Assembly (NCBI GenBank): GCA_020430845.1
Contig: JAGQJA010000143.1
Span: forward strand, 22,958 to 56,322
Reading direction: 5' to 3'
Length of the DNA: 33,365 bases
From: Myxococcales bacterium
GTDB taxonomy: Bacteria; Myxococcota_A; Polyangia; Polyangiales; Polyangiaceae
Shown here: positions 31,008 to 33,365 of the stretch, piece by piece
How the letters are laid out: the number at the start of each line of letters is the position of its first letter
Position numbering within the stretch: position 1 is the first letter of the stretch
Translations under genes and position numbers: made by a program
The notes under the pieces: generated by a model
Database searches by the model: none
What the model was told of the DNA's origin: nothing
What the model saw: only the letters and a program-made list of their open reading frames with translations

Positions 31008-31830
31008 ACGTCGCCGCACGCAGGCGCGCGTCCGAACCTTCGCGCTGTCGGCTCCGCCCGCGCACGAGCGGGCGCCCGGCGAACGCCTGGAGCAACGTAC
31101 CGACGCACGCCACGGCGAGCACGGCGGCGGCGCCTAGCACCACGGCCGTGCGCACCGGCATCGGCAGACCGAGCCGCGACGCGCACCAAGCGAGCGCGGG
31201 GAGCACCTGTACCGCGTGCAACGAGAAGAAGTGCGCGACCCTCAGGTCTCCGTGCTCGACGCTCCAGCTCACGACGGGCAGCCCCGGGCCGCCGTCGTCT
31301 CCGCCCACCGAGTGGCGCATGCGGCTCCCCATCGCAAAGCCAGACACCGGCGAGAGCGCGAGCAGCCATAGGCCGGCACGCCACGCCCACGCCATCGACC
31401 CCTCGAGCTCGCGCCCGTCGAGCTCGACCAGGGGCAGCGCCGACGCGAGCGTGGCGACCGCGAGCAAGCCGACGGTGGCGGCGACGATCGCACCGACCAT
31501 GAGGGTCCATCGGGTCGCGTTGCGCGCCCCGGACACGTTGAAGTGCGAGGTGGTGCCGCCGAGCGCCTGCGCCGCGATGATCGCCATCTCGACGACCATC
31601 GTCGACGCAAAGAGCCACGCGAGGAGCGCGCGCACGGCAGGCGCGACCGAGAGCCTCGGCAGCACCAGCCCCATGGTGGCCAAGAACAGCGCGATCGAGA
31701 CGGCGAACCTCAGCGGCTTGAGCGCAGGGTGGACCCCCATGATCGGGGGCCGGCGGCGGAGGAGCGCGAGCGCACACGCGACGGCCAGGACGGCGTGACC
31801 GGTGGCCGACCACAGCAACGGCGCGGGCAT
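30997..31830 (-). CDS. Uncharacterised multi-pass membrane protein
   Basis: A 277-residue protein with about seven hydrophobic segments. Blocks such as TTSHFNVSGARNATRW, SRMRHSVGGDDGGPGLPVVSWS and HGDLRVAHFFSLHAVQVLPAL mark a widespread but undescribed membrane family. The C-terminus is short and basic. Its ATG is 6 bp after the stop of the TetR gene, so the two form an operon with the regulator first. Its last 11 bp overlap the convergent lipoprotein gene. The TetR partner suggests a role in response to a small molecule. Confidence 0.75.
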   Translation of the reverse strand: MPAPLLWSATGHAVLAVACALALLRRRPPIMGVHPALKPLRFAVSIALFLATMGLVLPRLSVAPAVRALLAWLFASTMVVEMAIIAAQALGGTTSHFNVSGARNATRWTLMVGAIVAATVGLLAVATLASALPLVELDGRELEGSMAWAWRAGLWLLALSPVSGFAMGSRMRHSVGGDDGGPGLPVVSWSVEHGDLRVAHFFSLHAVQVLPALAWCASRLGLPMPVRTAVVLGAAAVLAVACVGTLLQAFAGRPLVRGRSRQREGSDARLRAATSTR

Positions 31831-31836
31831 GCCGCC

Positions 31837-32412
31837 TCAGCGCCGACGGGGCCCGCTCGTACGCGGCGCGTGCTTCGCCGCCTCGAGGATGCGCTCCGAG
31901 AGTGTCTCGTCGTCGAGCAGGCGCGCGAGCACGACCGCGCCGACCATCTGCGCGGAGAGGCGGAGCGCGTCGTCGCTGAGGTGCCCCGCGGGGCTCTTGG
32001 GATGGAGCTTCTGTTCGAGGAAACGCACGAAGCCACGCGCGGCGCGGCCGAACGCGCGCCGCACAGGGGCGGGCTGACGACGTCCCTCCCCTCCCAGGGC
32101 TGCGAGCACGCACCCGCTCTCGGGGTGCTGGACGTGCCCCATGGAGAGGTAGCGTCCGAGCGTCGCGTCGAGATCGCCGGCCTCCTCGGAGAGCACGGCG
32201 GCGCCCGTCGCCTCGGCGGCGGCCATCACGGCCTCGGCGACGAGCTGGTCGCGGTTCTTGAAGTGGCCGTAGAACCCGCCGTGCGTGAGCCCCGCCTCCT
32301 TCATCAGCTCGGGAATGCTCACGCCGTCGAGCCCGTCGCGCCGCAACGCGCGGGCCGCGCTCGCCACGATGCTCGCGCGGACTTTTTCTTTGTGTCCTTC
32401 CGGGTAGCGCAT
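31837..32412 (-). CDS. TetR/AcrR family transcriptional regulator
   Basis: A 191-residue DNA-binding repressor. The N-terminal helix-turn-helix is typical: RASIVASAARALRRDGLDGVSIPELMKEAGLTHGGFYGHF is shown by VSIPELMKEAGLTHGGFYGHF (residues about 31-51) with the usual GFYGHF end. The C-terminal ligand domain is helical with few conserved residues; GHVQHPESGCVLAALGG resembles the type that includes a single Cys. It is followed after 6 bp by the membrane-protein gene. A 14-bp palindrome starts 3 bp upstream of its start codon and may be its own operator. Confidence 0.88.
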   Translation of the reverse strand: MRYPEGHKEKVRASIVASAARALRRDGLDGVSIPELMKEAGLTHGGFYGHFKNRDQLVAEAVMAAAEATGAAVLSEEAGDLDATLGRYLSMGHVQHPESGCVLAALGGEGRRQPAPVRRAFGRAARGFVRFLEQKLHPKSPAGHLSDDALRLSAQMVGAVVLARLLDDETLSERILEAAKHAPRTSGPRRR

Positions 32413-32415
32413 TGA

Positions 32416-32429
32416 ATGATGGTCATCAT
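32416..32429. promoter_or_regulatory. Palindrome ATGATGGTCATCAT, candidate TetR operator
   Basis: ATGATG-GT-CATCAT is a perfect 6-bp dyad with a 2-bp centre. It begins 3 bp upstream of the TetR start codon (32412), the usual place for autorepression. Confidence 0.5.
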
Positions 32430-32454
32430 GTCATGCGGCTCGCGGCTCCGCAAG

Positions 32455-32484
32455 GCACGCACGTGTGCTCGGCCCCCCCCACAC
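32455..32484. repeat. Near-copy of a piece of the zinc-ribbon gene
   Basis: gcacgcacgtgtgctcgg is identical to 33015-33032 and is followed by a C-run and ACAC in both places. This copy lies in the short gap downstream of the zinc-ribbon stop. Confidence 0.5.
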
Positions 32485-32520
32485 GGCGACCCGCTCGCGC
32501 GGCGCGCGCGCGCTGCACGA

Positions 32521-33123
32521 TCACGAGCTCTGCCGACGCGCCGACGCGGGCTCGATGACGTCCTCCTCCTCGCTCGTGTCGACCGGCGCGACGCGTACCC
32601 GATCTGCAGGTGCAGGCTCCTCGGCCGAGACCGCGACGCGCGCGCGGCCCTCGACCGCCCGCCGCTCCCACGCGAGCCGCGCGGCCGCGAGCTCCGCGTC
32701 GAGGCGCACGACGCCGCGCCTCCGCGCCAGCACCGCGAAACCGAGCGAGACCGCCCACGCGACGAGCGTTCCGAGCCAGCCCCCGAACCCGGCGACGTCC
32801 CCCGCGAGCAGGCCCAGCGGGACGCACGCCGTCGCGATCACGACCGCGACGACCGCCACCTTGCGCGTGCGTTCCCGCACCTCGACGGCAGCGCGCAGGC
32901 GCTCGGCCTGGGCCGGAGCCATCTGCCAACGAGGCGCGATCCGTGGAAGACCACACCCCGCGCACACGCACCCGAGCGGGGCGCGATCGATCAGCGGGCG
33001 GATCTCGCCGCAGTGCACGCACGTGTGCTCGGGCCCCCACACGTACCCACACGCCTGACACGCGCCGTCTGCGGTCGTCGCCTCGCTCCCGCACCGGGCG
33101 CACGGCTCGAGCAGGCGATACAC
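32521..33123 (-). CDS. Zinc-ribbon membrane protein
   Basis: A 200-residue protein. The first 60 residues carry CxxC pairs at C8/C11, C22/C25, C35/C38 and C54/C57, so about two zinc ribbons. Two hydrophobic helices follow (about 88-130), then a charged, partly coiled C-terminus rich in Glu/Arg/Ala. The start is the GTG at 33123. The family is not recognised; similar proteins are common in myxobacteria. Part of its coding sequence (33015-33041) reappears 560 bp away at 32455-32484. Confidence 0.7.
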   Translation of the reverse strand: MYRLLEPCARCGSEATTADGACQACGYVWGPEHTCVHCGEIRPLIDRAPLGCVCAGCGLPRIAPRWQMAPAQAERLRAAVEVRERTRKVAVVAVVIATACVPLGLLAGDVAGFGGWLGTLVAWAVSLGFAVLARRRGVVRLDAELAAARLAWERRAVEGRARVAVSAEEPAPADRVRVAPVDTSEEEDVIEPASARRQSS

Positions 33124-33284
33124 GTCAGTCCGCGCTCGACGCGCGGTGTGCTCGACACATGCCGAACTCTAGCACCCTCGCGTGCGCGCGCCCCGCGCCG
33201 CTCCGGCTCCGCGGCGTGGATCGGCGTTGCCCCGCCGACCGGGATGCACCGTCGCTCGGCTCGACACCCTTCGAGACCAGCGGA

Positions 33285-33290
33285 TATCAT
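33285..33290 (+). promoter_or_regulatory. -10-like box TATCAT eight bases before a GTG start
   Basis: TATCAT is followed by eight bases and GTG at 33299, the same spacing as before the genes at 20101 and 23095. The 175-bp gap 33124-33298 shows nothing else clear. Confidence 0.35.
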
Positions 33291-33298
33291 TCCGTGCT

Positions 33299-33365
33299 GT
33301 GTCTGGCGGTAAAGACGACACCGTTCTGGCGCCCGCCAAAGGCGGCACGCGCTTCGGGGACGGGC
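33299..33365 (+). CDS. Start of a possible Ser/Thr protein kinase (3' partial)
   Basis: From GTG 33299 the frame reads VSGGKDDTVLAPAKGG then TRFGDG and runs off the window. In myxobacterial Ser/Thr kinases a short leader of the type DDTVLA...GTRFGDRY precedes the kinase domain, so this is a reasonable but thin guess from 22 residues. A GTG at 33294 in another frame is an alternative. A TATCAT box 8 bp upstream fits the leaderless pattern. Confidence 0.4.
   Translation, partial: MSGGKDDTVLAPAKGGTRFGDG

Noticed and set aside
33294-33365. GTG at 33294 as a coding start at the right edge
   Set aside because: The translated peptide (VLCLAVKTTPFWRPP) looks like a shadow frame; the frame from 33299 has a kinase-like leader and better box spacing.

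Overview
The window is about 33 kb of very GC-rich DNA from what is most likely a member of the Myxococcota (Polyangia type). The reasons are the strong G/C third-position bias, at least nine lipobox-bearing envelope lipoproteins with Asp/Ala/Pro-rich linkers, a DUF4215 (Myxococcus cysteine-rich repeat) plus fibro-slime protein, a leucine-rich-repeat protein with a TIGR02996-like segment, GGCxxG/TTGC sigma-54-type promoters, and a Ser/Thr-kinase-like N-terminus at the right edge. Taxonomy is inference; no marker RNA is present. No tRNA, rRNA, CRISPR array, insertion sequence or prophage was seen.

Layout. Positions 1-4458 hold a tightly coupled operon for a cbb3-type cytochrome oxidase: a CcoN-CcoO fusion (5' end outside the window), a small CcoQ-like protein, a mono-heme CcoP, the CcoG ferredoxin-like assembly factor and a SafE/DsbD-like membrane protein. 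Facing it is a biosynthetic arginine decarboxylase (speA). Positions 6639-10694 hold secreted or membrane proteins: a trypsin-like protease, two lipoproteins, an M23-like protein lacking one zinc ligand, and a DUF4328 membrane protein. Positions 10931-13826 hold a three-gene unit: an exported c-haem protein with DUF1549/DUF1585-like ends, a lipoprotein, and a Tat-signal DUF1501 protein. Then come a DEDDh exonuclease, a GtrA protein, a beta-propeller lipoprotein, the fibro-slime protein, a group II truncated haemoglobin, another lipoprotein, a zinc MDR dehydrogenase and a long UbiD-type decarboxylase. At 23095-27012 a leucine-rich-repeat gene runs directly into acr3 and arsC (arsenic resistance). 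At 27032-28571 a CLC-F type fluoride/proton antiporter gene is preceded by what reads as a fluoride (crcB) riboswitch. Beyond it are a PEGA-like lipoprotein with a sigma-54 promoter, a three-module lipoprotein, a TetR/membrane-protein pair, a zinc-ribbon membrane protein and the start of a possible protein kinase.

Most notable. (1) The riboswitch and CLC-F pair, with a compensated change at a long-range tertiary base pair of the aptamer. (2) A sigma-54 promoter with two identical dyads exactly 21 bp apart upstream. (3) A recurring TANNNT box 6 or 8 bp before start codons, which suggests leaderless mRNAs for several genes. (4) GC-rich inverted repeats at four convergent gene ends, built around stop codons. 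(5) The haem-protein/lipoprotein/DUF1501 unit, whose function is unknown and which is the best candidate here for an undescribed system. All functional statements come from reading the sequence; no database search was possible.
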